Assembly (NCBI RefSeq): GCF_000428105.1
Contig: NZ_ATZH01000042.1
Coordinates: forward strand, 1-32,539
Length of the DNA: 32,539 nt
Origin: Bacteroides pyogenes DSM 20611 = JCM 6294
Lineage (GTDB): Bacteria; Bacteroidota; Bacteroidia; Bacteroidales; Bacteroidaceae
Direction: 5' to 3'
Below are positions 8,124 through 15,982 of this stretch, piece by piece (the first letter of the stretch is position 1; the number at the start of each line of letters is the position of its first letter). The position numbers and the translations under genes were made by a program. The notes under the pieces were generated by a model, which was not told the DNA's origin, made no database searches, and was given only the letters and a program-made list of their open reading frames with translations.

Positions 8124-10310
8124 ATGAAATTCCCTTTTTATAAACAATATGATTCGACAGACTGTGGACCGGCTTGTTTAAAAAGCATTGCAGAATATTA
8201 TGGAAAAAGTATTGATCTGCAATACTTACGTGAGGCTTGTTACACAGGGAAAGATGGCGTTTCCCTACTCAATATTAGTAATGCCGCACAGAATATCGGC
8301 TTTAAAACCCAAATGGTAAAAACCGGGATAGATGAATTAAAAAAAACATTTGCTTTACCATGCATCTTACATTGGAGGAAAAATCATTTTGTCGTTTTAT
8401 ATAACATAAGTGGCAGCTCAAAGCCTAAATTTCATATTTGTGATCCGGCACAGGGGTTAGTAATTTGCAATGAGGATGATTTTTTCAAATCGTGGATTTG
8501 TGAATATGATTCCTCGCATGGGATAGCCCTGCTCCTTAAAAAGACAGATAAATTCCATAATAGGAAACATGAAGGTTGTGAAAAAAGCACTAATAAATAT
8601 TCCCTGTTTGATTATATCCTTCCATACAGAAAGTATTTTTACCAAATAATATTGGGAATTACTTTGGCATGTTTGTTTAACTTCATTTTGCCATACTTAG
8701 CTCAGTCAATTGTTGATAATGGCATAAAGAATCAAGATATAAATTTTATCATTGCCGTTCTAATTGCCCAAGTTATGATTTCATTGGGGCAAGTCATAAA
8801 TTCTCTCATAACAAATTGGATTTTATTACATATGACAGCAAGAATCAGTATTTCTCTCATATCTGATTTTTTGAACAAACTAACAAGACTCCCAATTGCT
8901 TTTTTCGATTCTAAAAAAACAGGAGATTTATTACAAAGAATAAACGACCATCAACGTATACAAGATTTCTTAACAGGTTCAATGCTTAGCCTAATTATGG
9001 CAATCTTTACATTGATTATATATGGCATAGTCATGTTTAAATACGATATAAAAATACTGATTATTTTTATTGTGGGAAGTATCCTATATATAACATGGAT
9101 TCAACTTTTCATGAAACGTCGTAAGAGATTAGATTACATGCGCTTTCAAGAAGCATCTGTTAATCAAAACAGCCTCTTGCAATTAATAAACGGGATGCAA
9201 GAGATAAAATTGAATGGATGCGAAAAAAGAAAAAGATGGGAGTGGGAAAAAAGTCAGGCAAAACTATATGCAATAAGTATTAGAGGTTTATCGATAACTC
9301 AAATTCAAGAGATAGGTGGAACATTTATTGAACAGACAAAAAATATTCTCATTTCGTTTATAGCAGCAAAAGCTGTAATAGATAGTCACATGACTCTAGG
9401 TATGATGATGGCACTACAATATATTTTAGGTCAATTAAATGCACCTATAAAACAATTTATAACATTTGCTGAAACTGGCCAAGATGCAAAACTGAGTATG
9501 GACAGGCTAGTCGAAATTCATAATAAACAAGATGAGGAACCTGTTCAAAAAAACAACGACATACCTTGCAATCCTACCATAACTCTCAAAGATGTCACGT
9601 TCCAATATGAAGGATTACATTCGGAAAAAGTGCTTAATAAAGTCAGTTTGGATATACCGTATGCCAAAACTTTAGCAATCGTTGGTATGTCTGGAAGTGG
9701 CAAAACGACCTTGCTAAAACTGATACTTGGTTTTTATGAACCAACAGATGGAGGGATTTTTGTAAACAATCGTCCTTTATCTGAATATAGTGGAAAGGCT
9801 TGGAGAATGAATTGTGGAGTAGTAATGCAAGAAGGTTATATCTTTTCGGATACAATAATTAACAATATAACAATTTGTGATTCAACACCTGATCTACAAA
9901 AGTTCAAAAAGGCTATTGATGTGGCCAATCTTACAGATTTCTTGGAGACTCTTCCACTTGGATATGATACCATTATAGGCCATGATGGTCATGGACTAAG
10001 TGCAGGACAAAAGCAACGAATATTAATTGCCAGAGCAGTATACAAAGACCCGCCAATACTCATATTTGATGAAGCAACAAATGCATTGGATACCAATAAC
10101 GAAAAAGAAATCATGTCAAAATTGACAGATTTCTTCCAAGGAAAGACTGTTATTATTGTTGCTCATAGAATGAGTACTGTAAAAAATGCGGATAATATTG
10201 TTGTTTTGAATAAATCGAAGATTATAGAGCAAGGCCCACATGAACAACTTATTACCCAGAAAGGTGATTACTTTAATCTTATAAAAAACCAATTAGAGAT
10301 TAGTATATAA
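8124..10310 (+). CDS. C39 peptidase-containing ABC exporter (leader cleavage and export)
   Basis: The 728-residue protein has an N-terminal C39 peptidase (about 1-135) with oxyanion Gln8, catalytic Cys14 in QYDSTDCGPAC, His88 in KNHFVVLY and Asp107 in CDPAQG. A six-helix ABC membrane domain follows (about 150-465). The nucleotide-binding domain has Walker A GMSGSGKTT (521-529), the signature LSAGQKQR (from 625), Walker B LIFDEATNALD with Asp649/Glu650, and the H-loop VAHR. All key residues are present. It should cut precursors after the double Gly in VRGG and move the core across the inner membrane. It starts 9 bases after the preceding gene, and the adaptor starts 7 bases after its stop. Family function is well established; the substrate is inferred from the operon. 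Confidence 0.93.
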   Translation: MKFPFYKQYDSTDCGPACLKSIAEYYGKSIDLQYLREACYTGKDGVSLLNISNAAQNIGFKTQMVKTGIDELKKTFALPCILHWRKNHFVVLYNISGSSKPKFHICDPAQGLVICNEDDFFKSWICEYDSSHGIALLLKKTDKFHNRKHEGCEKSTNKYSLFDYILPYRKYFYQIILGITLACLFNFILPYLAQSIVDNGIKNQDINFIIAVLIAQVMISLGQVINSLITNWILLHMTARISISLISDFLNKLTRLPIAFFDSKKTGDLLQRINDHQRIQDFLTGSMLSLIMAIFTLIIYGIVMFKYDIKILIIFIVGSILYITWIQLFMKRRKRLDYMRFQEASVNQNSLLQLINGMQEIKLNGCEKRKRWEWEKSQAKLYAISIRGLSITQIQEIGGTFIEQTKNILISFIAAKAVIDSHMTLGMMMALQYILGQLNAPIKQFITFAETGQDAKLSMDRLVEIHNKQDEEPVQKNNDIPCNPTITLKDVTFQYEGLHSEKVLNKVSLDIPYAKTLAIVGMSGSGKTTLLKLILGFYEPTDGGIFVNNRPLSEYSGKAWRMNCGVVMQEGYIFSDTIINNITICDSTPDLQKFKKAIDVANLTDFLETLPLGYDTIIGHDGHGLSAGQKQRILIARAVYKDPPILIFDEATNALDTNNEKEIMSKLTDFFQGKTVIIVAHRMSTVKNADNIVVLNKSKIIEQGPHEQLITQKGDYFNLIKNQLEISI

Positions 10311-10317
10311 TACGTAT

Positions 10318-10812
10318 ATGGAGAATAGAAATGAATACAGTGAAGATGTACAAGAAATATTAGGCAGTTCCCTAAATCCACTTATCAAATACGGATTGTC
10401 GTTATTTTTATTGACAATTGTAGCAATTATGCTATGTTTGTATTTCATTGAATATCCTGATACATATCAGGTAAGAGTGAAAATTCGTTCTACTGCTGAA
10501 GAAAAGAATATAAGCTATATGGCATATGGTGAAGTCCCGGAAGAATCTATATCTCTGTTACAAAAAGAGCAACCTATTTCAATTATTGTAGATCAAAACT
10601 CCCCAAAAGAACATAAACAACTAATTGGACATTTGGATACAATTATTAAGTCTAAAACATCATTTTCATATACAATATGTATTCGGCTATCTTCTGACAA
10701 ATTGCATTCTTCCATAAGAGAAAAGAATGGATGTTCTCCAGAAATACAAGGTATTGCAATAATTGAAGGAGACAGGAAAAATTTTATTCAACGAATATTT
10801 GTAAGCAATTAA
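10318..10812 (+). CDS. Very short HlyD-like membrane fusion protein
   Basis: This 164-residue protein starts like Bacteroidales HlyD adaptors of C39 exporters (SEDVQEILGS, then a membrane helix at about 22-44 ending YFIEYPDTYQVRVKI). It ends like the final beta domain of those proteins (YGEVPEESISLLQKEQPISI and, near the stop, EIQGIAIIEGDRKNFIQRIF). What is missing is the middle: the lipoyl half-motifs and the long coiled-coil hairpin that meets TolC; typical members are around 400 residues or more. Both ends look intact, so this reads as an internally shortened form, not a simple truncation. It would still anchor in the inner membrane and could stabilise the exporter, but could hardly bridge the periplasm. 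It is the last gene of the operon. Confidence 0.7.
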   Translation: MENRNEYSEDVQEILGSSLNPLIKYGLSLFLLTIVAIMLCLYFIEYPDTYQVRVKIRSTAEEKNISYMAYGEVPEESISLLQKEQPISIIVDQNSPKEHKQLIGHLDTIIKSKTSFSYTICIRLSSDKLHSSIREKNGCSPEIQGIAIIEGDRKNFIQRIFVSN

Positions 10813-10845
10813 ATATTCTGATTTCCAGTGTAAAAAAAGATTTCA

Positions 10846-10881
10846 CGGGATTGTCCATTATTTCGGGACTGTCCATTATTT
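10846..10881. repeat. Tandem 18-bp repeat, two units, resembling an IS256-type end
   Basis: The unit cgggaYtgtccattattt occurs twice head to tail (10846-10863 and 10864-10881) with one difference. The second unit runs on as ttgtgtaaac, so the minus strand reads GTTTACACAAAATAATGGAC, which looks like the terminal sequence of IS256-family elements. It lies between the peptide operon and the right-hand IS256 transposase fragment. Its identity as an element end is inferred from memory of the family. Confidence 0.5.
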
Positions 10882-10893
10882 TGTGTAAACGAT

Positions 10894-10938
10894 AATTCGG
10901 GTCGAGATTTAGTCGAGCACTAAATCTCGACCCGAATT
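10894..10938. terminator. Perfect 20-bp inverted repeat with 5-base loop
   Basis: The arm at 10894-10913 (aattcgggtcgagatttagt) is exactly complementary to 10919-10938, around the loop cgagc. It is far longer than an ordinary terminator stem. It sits 81 bases after the last peptide-operon gene and 36 bases before the right-hand direct repeat. It could act as a bidirectional terminator between the operon and the minus-strand debris, or be the remains of a mobile-element end or recombination site. No U-tract typical of intrinsic termination follows the right arm, only tttcaaatta. Confidence 0.55.
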
Positions 10939-10974
10939 TCAAATTATTGCTGTCCGGTAAAACTTTTGAGTTCA

Positions 10975-11041
10975 TAAGAGGAATCCTCTGCGCGTTTGCT
11001 GATGCTTCTGTAGTACCGCCCCATTTGGAACAAAACTGTTG
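10975..11041. repeat. 67-bp direct repeat, right copy
   Basis: Same orientation and sequence as 650-716 with three mismatches. It closes the segment holding the two-component system and peptide operon. On the minus strand it belongs to a broken IS256-type transposase. Confidence 0.85.
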
Positions 11042-11119
11042 CCATTCACTCCAGGCCTGTTCTACTGTGTAGTTGCTGTCGCCTGTACGGAAACCCTGTC
11101 TCACTGCTTCGGTAGTCAT
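10975..11119 (-). pseudogene. IS256-family transposase, internal fragment
   Basis: The minus strand reads MTTEAVRQGFRTGDSNYTVE, then QAWSEWQQFCSKWG. After a one-base shift it continues as RYYRSISKRAEDSSY, which is where the fragment at 541-716 begins. Together the two would give a continuous stretch of IS256-type transposase. An open frame continues to 10784 on the minus strand, but only by passing out of homology into the hairpin and the peptide-operon end, so it is not a gene. The ATG overlaps the stop of the next gene as ATGA, probably by chance of the junction. Confidence 0.7.
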
Positions 11120-13326
11120 ACTGCACTGTCATCCTCTGATGATAAAGTTAATATTTTCTCTTGATAATCATAGAGGTTATCACACTTCCCTCTAACCAAT
11201 TTACCAAACTCTGTATTTGGATAATTATTGGCAATAGTTTTAAAATTACATAAATCATAATAAATACTGGCTGCAATCTCGTCATCAGTAACAATATCGC
11301 AAGCAAGCTGAACTAATTGTTTCACTTTATTTTTAGCTGCTATTGTGTACTTATCTTTTGACCAATCTCTCTTTTCACAAACTTGCCCCCAATAATTGAC
11401 ACCTTTATAATACTGCGTCAATCCCCAACAGAAATCAAATGAATTTCGTAGGCCAATGGCATATTTTACCATAAGTTGAGCCTTGCGATTAGGATCTGTA
11501 GTTAGTTTAATACTCTGCTCCAAAGAGAGCATCTCTCTCGCAAAATCATATCTAAAATCCGTTTTCACTCGTATAGCCGTCCTTTTTACACCAAACGGAT
11601 CATATTTCATGTAAACATTGTGGTGATTCTTATACGCTTCACTTACTGCCCCAAGGTATTCTACAGCTTCGGCATATCGCATATTTCGCAGACACTGGGT
11701 ACCTATTATGTCATTTAAGTAATCATTTCCAGTATAACTACGAGCATTTAGATAACGATCAAACTCAGACTTGGGTTTTCGCACATCCTTTACATATTTT
11801 ATGGCTGTATTCACACCAAGGCTATCTATCATTTCAAAGAAGTGGTTGCTATAGTCGTGACAGTTGAAATCGGTAGAATAGCGATACTCAGACATCGTAT
11901 ATATCACTACAGGCCTATATTCGCAACTATCGTTTACTTCAACGGAACCATCCAATTCTCTCCTGTTGATAAGTCCGAGCAAGCTATTGTCAGCCATGTT
12001 TGCAAGTTGTAACGCACGAGTTGTCTTACCTGCTTTAATCATTCGAGGGCATACCTCAGCCAACAATATTCGACGCATCATATCATTCCAATAGTAGTAG
12101 CTTCGGCAGTTAAACAGCATATAACCTCGAGCTGTTTCTTGGCGAACTTTTTCATCCATATTATTGGTTATTTTAAAATCAAGCCACTTCAATTGACTGA
12201 ACAATTTATTCTCGTAAGAGGAGTTGTATGGCAGCAGCTTCGCATCCAAATATATTCTAAATACTTGGATAGATTCATCTATATAATCAGACGATTTACT
12301 CTTTTCGGCTAACCTCAACAGATACGAGGCCTTAGTTTCTTCCCCATTAAGATCTGCTAAAAAAGATGCCGTGTAATACCACATTGCGGGATTGGCACTT
12401 CTACTGCTGCGAGCCATTTTCAAACATAACGAATATAACTTATTATATTCAGATGTTACTTCAAATTCATCATCCCAATATAATCTACCCAATGGCTCAA
12501 GTTTCCTCACATAAGATTGTAAAGTCTCACTTATATAGCTACTGTTAGGAGCATATTCACATACCCATTCAAGGGCATCAACGGTAGAAAGTTCTTCTCC
12601 AGTACGGCCCGCACAGAAGAGCATTGATTTCACATCGCCAAGTTGAGCAAAATACTCCAAAGCCTTTTCTGAACGCTTCACATGGAATGCAGCACCGGCT
12701 ATGTAGGGATGAATAAGTTGGCGCATAAGATTTTCTTCCGGAAGATGCGATACTTCAGATTCCCATAGATCAATGCATTCTTCATATTTAGCCAGTGAAA
12801 ACAATGCTCTAACACCTTGCAGTAAGTATCTATCACGAAGCCTTTCATCATCTACAGACAACGCTTTTTCCGCAATCTCCTCAATGGTCATTCTTGCTCC
12901 GATCTTCATCGAAGGATAATACCATCGGGAATTGCGTTTCAGACGAATATATTCATTTGTCTTCGCTAGAAGAAGAAAATCAAGGATTGCAGTGTCCTTC
13001 TTGGTGATCCAATTCACAAACCTATTTTCATAAACGATGCCTTTGTTATCATATATCGATTCAAACTCCTCGAGTGACATCGTGTAGACGACATGATAGA
13101 TATCCTCCAATGGAATGTTGCTAGAGGTCAACTTCTGCCAACTTTCGCAATTTTTACCGGCTCTAGGATAATACCCCTCAACTGCCAGTTCGGGATCGGG
13201 TTGGATATTATGAACCCTGTACATATAATATCCATCTGGTGTATACCACGCTCCCCAGCAAGCCAATACTTCATTAGTGGCAAGCAATGATAAAAGGCTA
13301 AAAAGAAAGTATCTGATTAATTTCAT
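11116..13326 (-). CDS. Large secreted helical-repeat-like protein, function unknown
   Basis: The 736-residue protein has a signal peptide (MKLIRYFLFSLLSLLATNEV, cleavage near LA-C or AC-W). A tryptophan- and tyrosine-rich N-terminal part follows (WGAWYTPDGYYMYRV), then a long body of short amphipathic helices with TPR/Sel1-like rhythm (for example AKYEECIDLWESEV, RSEKALEYFAQLGDVKSMLF, MRYAEAVEYLGAVSEAY). I do not recognise a named family or catalytic motif. Its start lies 29 bases inside the preceding lipoprotein gene, so the two form one transcript and probably work together at the envelope. The last codons abut the IS256-type fragment and the stop lies at that junction, so the natural C-terminus may have been altered. 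Confidence 0.75.
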   Translation of the reverse strand: MKLIRYFLFSLLSLLATNEVLACWGAWYTPDGYYMYRVHNIQPDPELAVEGYYPRAGKNCESWQKLTSSNIPLEDIYHVVYTMSLEEFESIYDNKGIVYENRFVNWITKKDTAILDFLLLAKTNEYIRLKRNSRWYYPSMKIGARMTIEEIAEKALSVDDERLRDRYLLQGVRALFSLAKYEECIDLWESEVSHLPEENLMRQLIHPYIAGAAFHVKRSEKALEYFAQLGDVKSMLFCAGRTGEELSTVDALEWVCEYAPNSSYISETLQSYVRKLEPLGRLYWDDEFEVTSEYNKLYSLCLKMARSSRSANPAMWYYTASFLADLNGEETKASYLLRLAEKSKSSDYIDESIQVFRIYLDAKLLPYNSSYENKLFSQLKWLDFKITNNMDEKVRQETARGYMLFNCRSYYYWNDMMRRILLAEVCPRMIKAGKTTRALQLANMADNSLLGLINRRELDGSVEVNDSCEYRPVVIYTMSEYRYSTDFNCHDYSNHFFEMIDSLGVNTAIKYVKDVRKPKSEFDRYLNARSYTGNDYLNDIIGTQCLRNMRYAEAVEYLGAVSEAYKNHHNVYMKYDPFGVKRTAIRVKTDFRYDFAREMLSLEQSIKLTTDPNRKAQLMVKYAIGLRNSFDFCWGLTQYYKGVNYWGQVCEKRDWSKDKYTIAAKNKVKQLVQLACDIVTDDEIAASIYYDLCNFKTIANNYPNTEFGKLVRGKCDNLYDYQEKILTLSSEDDSAV

Positions 13327-14269
13327 CGTTGGTATAATTTTTTAGTTGTGAATTGTCCAAGTGATAAAGTATATTCCCTCTTGTCGGCTTGCCTAAGTTC
13401 TGCTCAACAAGTTCTTTAACGGAAAGAATTTCTGCTGGTGCAGGTCTTTCGTATCTGATATGTTCGCCATTAGAAGATGTACAACTATCTGCTGAGACTA
13501 TGGATACGAATTTATTGTTTTCAAACTTAACCCCCCAACCGAAAAGAGGATAAGCGTAATCAAGAGGAATGGCATATTTAATCGGCTTGATATACGGGAC
13601 TGCATCAGCAATATCCAATATGGAATTTTTCGTTCCAGGGTTCTTCAACGCTCCTGTATTGTAAAGCATCAATACTCCTCTATCTGCAGGAGGTGGTGCT
13701 TCCTGCAACTGATGCAATCTTACTGTTATACTTAGTTCGATATTCTTAGAAAGTAAAGAGTTCTTTACCATTTGGCACAACCGGCTATAGCTACTCTTTG
13801 TAGAGTTTGTCCAATCACAATCGAGCTGAATCTCGCTAATCTTGCCACACTCATTGTAGGAACTCATGGCCAACAATCTTTCGACGATAAGTGATGCAAA
13901 TTCTACTTCTCTGCCAATCATAGCACGAAGAGCATCGATCGTAATGTATGTTAGAGGGACAATCTCTACATTTTTGGGAACAGACGAAACAAACTTGGTA
14001 GTAGCAATTGGCACAATATCCGTACTTCCGGTTTGGTAGTTTTGCTCAATGGCAACATCAAACATTCGTAAATAAACACGGGAAATGTTGTGCCTTTGTA
14101 GGAAGGACATCTCAGTTAAATCAATATTAAAAGAGGTTTTCCAATAATAGATAGAATTCCTACTTACAGCGTCAACCGTCTCTCCATTCACAGGATTATT
14201 CGTGTGACCACAGCAAATAAGAAAAGTAGCATTGACTAATGCTAATCCGATTTTAAGTAGATATTTCAT
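13298..14269 (-). CDS. Lipoprotein of unknown function, possible TIM-barrel-like domain
   Basis: An upstream ATG at 14299 exists, but the ATG at 14269 starts a normal lipoprotein signal (MKYLLKIGLALVNATFLICC), with a lipid-modified Cys at the LICC motif. The mature protein (323 residues before processing) contains ISRVYLRMFDVAIE, VEIVPLTYITIDALR, ISEIQLDCDWTNSTKSSY and IELSITVRLHQL. This succession of strand-helix units with an Asp-rich strand end is reminiscent of a (beta/alpha) barrel such as DUF3142-like proteins; that resemblance is only an impression. It overlaps the following gene by 29 bases. The pair could be a surface or periplasmic complex. No partner outside the pair is evident. 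Confidence 0.7.
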   Translation of the reverse strand: MKYLLKIGLALVNATFLICCGHTNNPVNGETVDAVSRNSIYYWKTSFNIDLTEMSFLQRHNISRVYLRMFDVAIEQNYQTGSTDIVPIATTKFVSSVPKNVEIVPLTYITIDALRAMIGREVEFASLIVERLLAMSSYNECGKISEIQLDCDWTNSTKSSYSRLCQMVKNSLLSKNIELSITVRLHQLQEAPPPADRGVLMLYNTGALKNPGTKNSILDIADAVPYIKPIKYAIPLDYAYPLFGWGVKFENNKFVSIVSADSCTSSNGEHIRYERPAPAEILSVKELVEQNLGKPTRGNILYHLDNSQLKNYTNDEINQILSF

Positions 14270-14724
14270 ATTGTTTAATACGATAATTCCTTTATACAAA
14301 TCTCATAAAAATAAATCGTACAGCCGAGCAATTATTTCTCAACTGTACGAAATCATTTTTTGAGTGTACAAACTACCCCTTACATAGTTGTTTTGTATAC
14401 TACAATCTCATCGAAGAACAATAATTTATTAATATTTGGTAGAAGTATTGACAACTAATACTTTATTATCTCTGATAAACAGAACTTTTTTATAACTAAA
14501 CCTTTTCATGAATTTCAATATACAACTGTAACAATGACTTCATTCTCTTTTTGCTCCCTATTATCTCATTGAGACTATTTTCGTCATATATGTACGAACG
14601 AGAAATTATAACAAGAATACAAAAATAAAGTTATTCAGAATAACCCGATTATACGCATAGCCCCACAAAAACTACTGAGCCAAGAAGAGAGAGTCGATGC
14701 CATCTGCAAATATGGGGGAAAAGA
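14270..14724. other. AT-rich divergent intergenic region with an inverted repeat
   Basis: No gene is visible between the lipoprotein start at 14269 and the promoter of the PUL regulator. The region contains TCGTACAG (14316-14323) and CTGTACGA (14343-14350), a perfect 8-bp inverted repeat with a 19-base spacer about 50 bases upstream of the lipoprotein ATG. Further GTAC-containing sites (gtgtaca, tgtacgaac) follow. It may be a dimeric regulator site. A CAAAAATA (14620-14627) could be a minus-strand -7 box but is far from the gene. This is also where base composition changes from AT-rich to balanced. Confidence 0.35.
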
Positions 14725-14755
14725 TTTGAAAAAAAAGAAATAAGGCTTATATTTG
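14725..14755 (+). promoter_or_regulatory. Promoter of the XylR-type regulator gene
   Basis: TTTG at 14725-14728 (-33) and TATATTTG at 14748-14755 (-7) are separated by 19 bases, matching the Bacteroidota housekeeping consensus TTTG-N19-TAnnTTTG. Transcription would start near 14761, giving a leader of about 30 bases before the ATG at 14792. This supports that start over an upstream in-frame TTG at 14753, which lies inside the -7 box. Confidence 0.75.
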
Positions 14756-14791
14756 TGTCGCAGAGATGAATTTTCTTTTTATTCCACCGTC

Positions 14792-15982
14792 ATGATTCGA
14801 TTGATACTACTGACCGATTTTACAGAATCCTTTTCTTATAATTTGCTGAAGGGAGTGTTGGCCTACTCCAAAAGTCATGAGCCGTGGGTGGTATGCCGGA
14901 TGCCGCCTTCCTACAAGAATAGCTACGGCATAGAAGGTGTGCTGAAATGGGCAAAAACATGGCATGCGGATGCAATCATCGGCCGGTTCGACAACGATGA
15001 CAACGTAGAACTGTTTCGCGAAAACGGTATCATTGCATTGGCACAGGACTACAAGTCAAGATTCGACAACATTCCTAACATCACCGGCGATTATCGCAAA
15101 ACCGGGAAAATGGCGGCGGAATTCTTCCTGAGCAAAGGTTTTCAGAACTTCGCCTTTTACGGTTATCGAGACACAGTGTGGTCGCAAGAGCGCTGTGAAG
15201 GTTTCTACGAATGTGTAGCAGCACAAGGCTTCGGCAACAATTTTCACTCTTACCAACACCAATCTTTAGACGACCTATGGTTTTACGAGGCCCCTCCGCT
15301 GCTCAACTGGCTGAAATCATTGCCTCAACCCACAGCTCTGATGGCCTGCGACGACAATCAAGGCAACCGCATCACAGAAATCTGCAAAGTAAACAACATC
15401 AGGGTGCCGGACAAGATCGCCATTTTAGGCGTAGACAACGATGAGATCATCTGCAATCTATCCGATCCTCCCTTGTCCAGCATCAGCCAAAACATCGTAA
15501 GAGGAGGATTTGAAGCGGCGGCTCTCATCGATTTTCTAATAAACGATGAAGAAGCTGCCTATCAGGATGTAGTGATTCAGCCGGTCAATATCGTCAATCG
15601 TTTATCCACAGACTTTTACTCCACTACCGATGCCCATATTCAGACAGCCCTAAAATACATCCACCAGAACATCGCGGCCGACATCACCGTATCGGATATC
15701 GTCAAGCAAGTGCCATTGTCGCGCCGCCTTTTGGAGATGCGCTTCAAGCAGGTCACCCAGCAATCCATTCATAAATATATCTTCAACCTGCGTATGGAAC
15801 GTTTTGCCCAACTGCTGCTAGCGGACGACGCCCCCATTGCCGACGTGGCTGCACAAGTAGGCATCAACAACCTGAAAAACCTGTCTCGCCAATTCAAAGC
15901 CTTGAAGAATGTCTCTCCCCATGAATACAGGAAAGCGCACTGCACGGAAGGTTGCATCATCGGCAATAAATCAATCAGGTAA
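14792..15982 (+). CDS. XylR-type transcription regulator (LacI-like sensor plus AraC HTH)
   Basis: This 396-residue cytoplasmic protein begins MIRLILLTDFTESFSYNLLK. Its N-terminal two thirds (about 1-275) form a LacI/periplasmic-binding-type sugar sensor (for example GDYRKTGKMAAEFFLSKGF, ALMACDDNQGNRI, ILGVDNDEIICNLSDPPLSS). Its C-terminal part (about 285-388) is an AraC double helix-turn-helix ending NLKNLSRQFKALKNVSPHEY. This fusion is the layout of XylR regulators. Such proteins bind an intracellular sugar, so it probably controls the adjacent mannoside locus in response to a released monosaccharide. It converges with the metallophosphoesterase gene and overlaps its 3' end by 12 bases. The start is set by the promoter at 14725-14755. 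Confidence 0.88.
   Translation: MIRLILLTDFTESFSYNLLKGVLAYSKSHEPWVVCRMPPSYKNSYGIEGVLKWAKTWHADAIIGRFDNDDNVELFRENGIIALAQDYKSRFDNIPNITGDYRKTGKMAAEFFLSKGFQNFAFYGYRDTVWSQERCEGFYECVAAQGFGNNFHSYQHQSLDDLWFYEAPPLLNWLKSLPQPTALMACDDNQGNRITEICKVNNIRVPDKIAILGVDNDEIICNLSDPPLSSISQNIVRGGFEAAALIDFLINDEEAAYQDVVIQPVNIVNRLSTDFYSTTDAHIQTALKYIHQNIAADITVSDIVKQVPLSRRLLEMRFKQVTQQSIHKYIFNLRMERFAQLLLADDAPIADVAAQVGINNLKNLSRQFKALKNVSPHEYRKAHCTEGCIIGNKSIR

Noticed and set aside
10784..11119. 111-residue minus-strand open frame starting MTTEAVRQGF
   Set aside because: Only its first third is transposase-like; it then shifts frame and runs through the 20-bp hairpin and the tandem repeats into the end of the peptide operon. 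It is a chance open frame across a relic.
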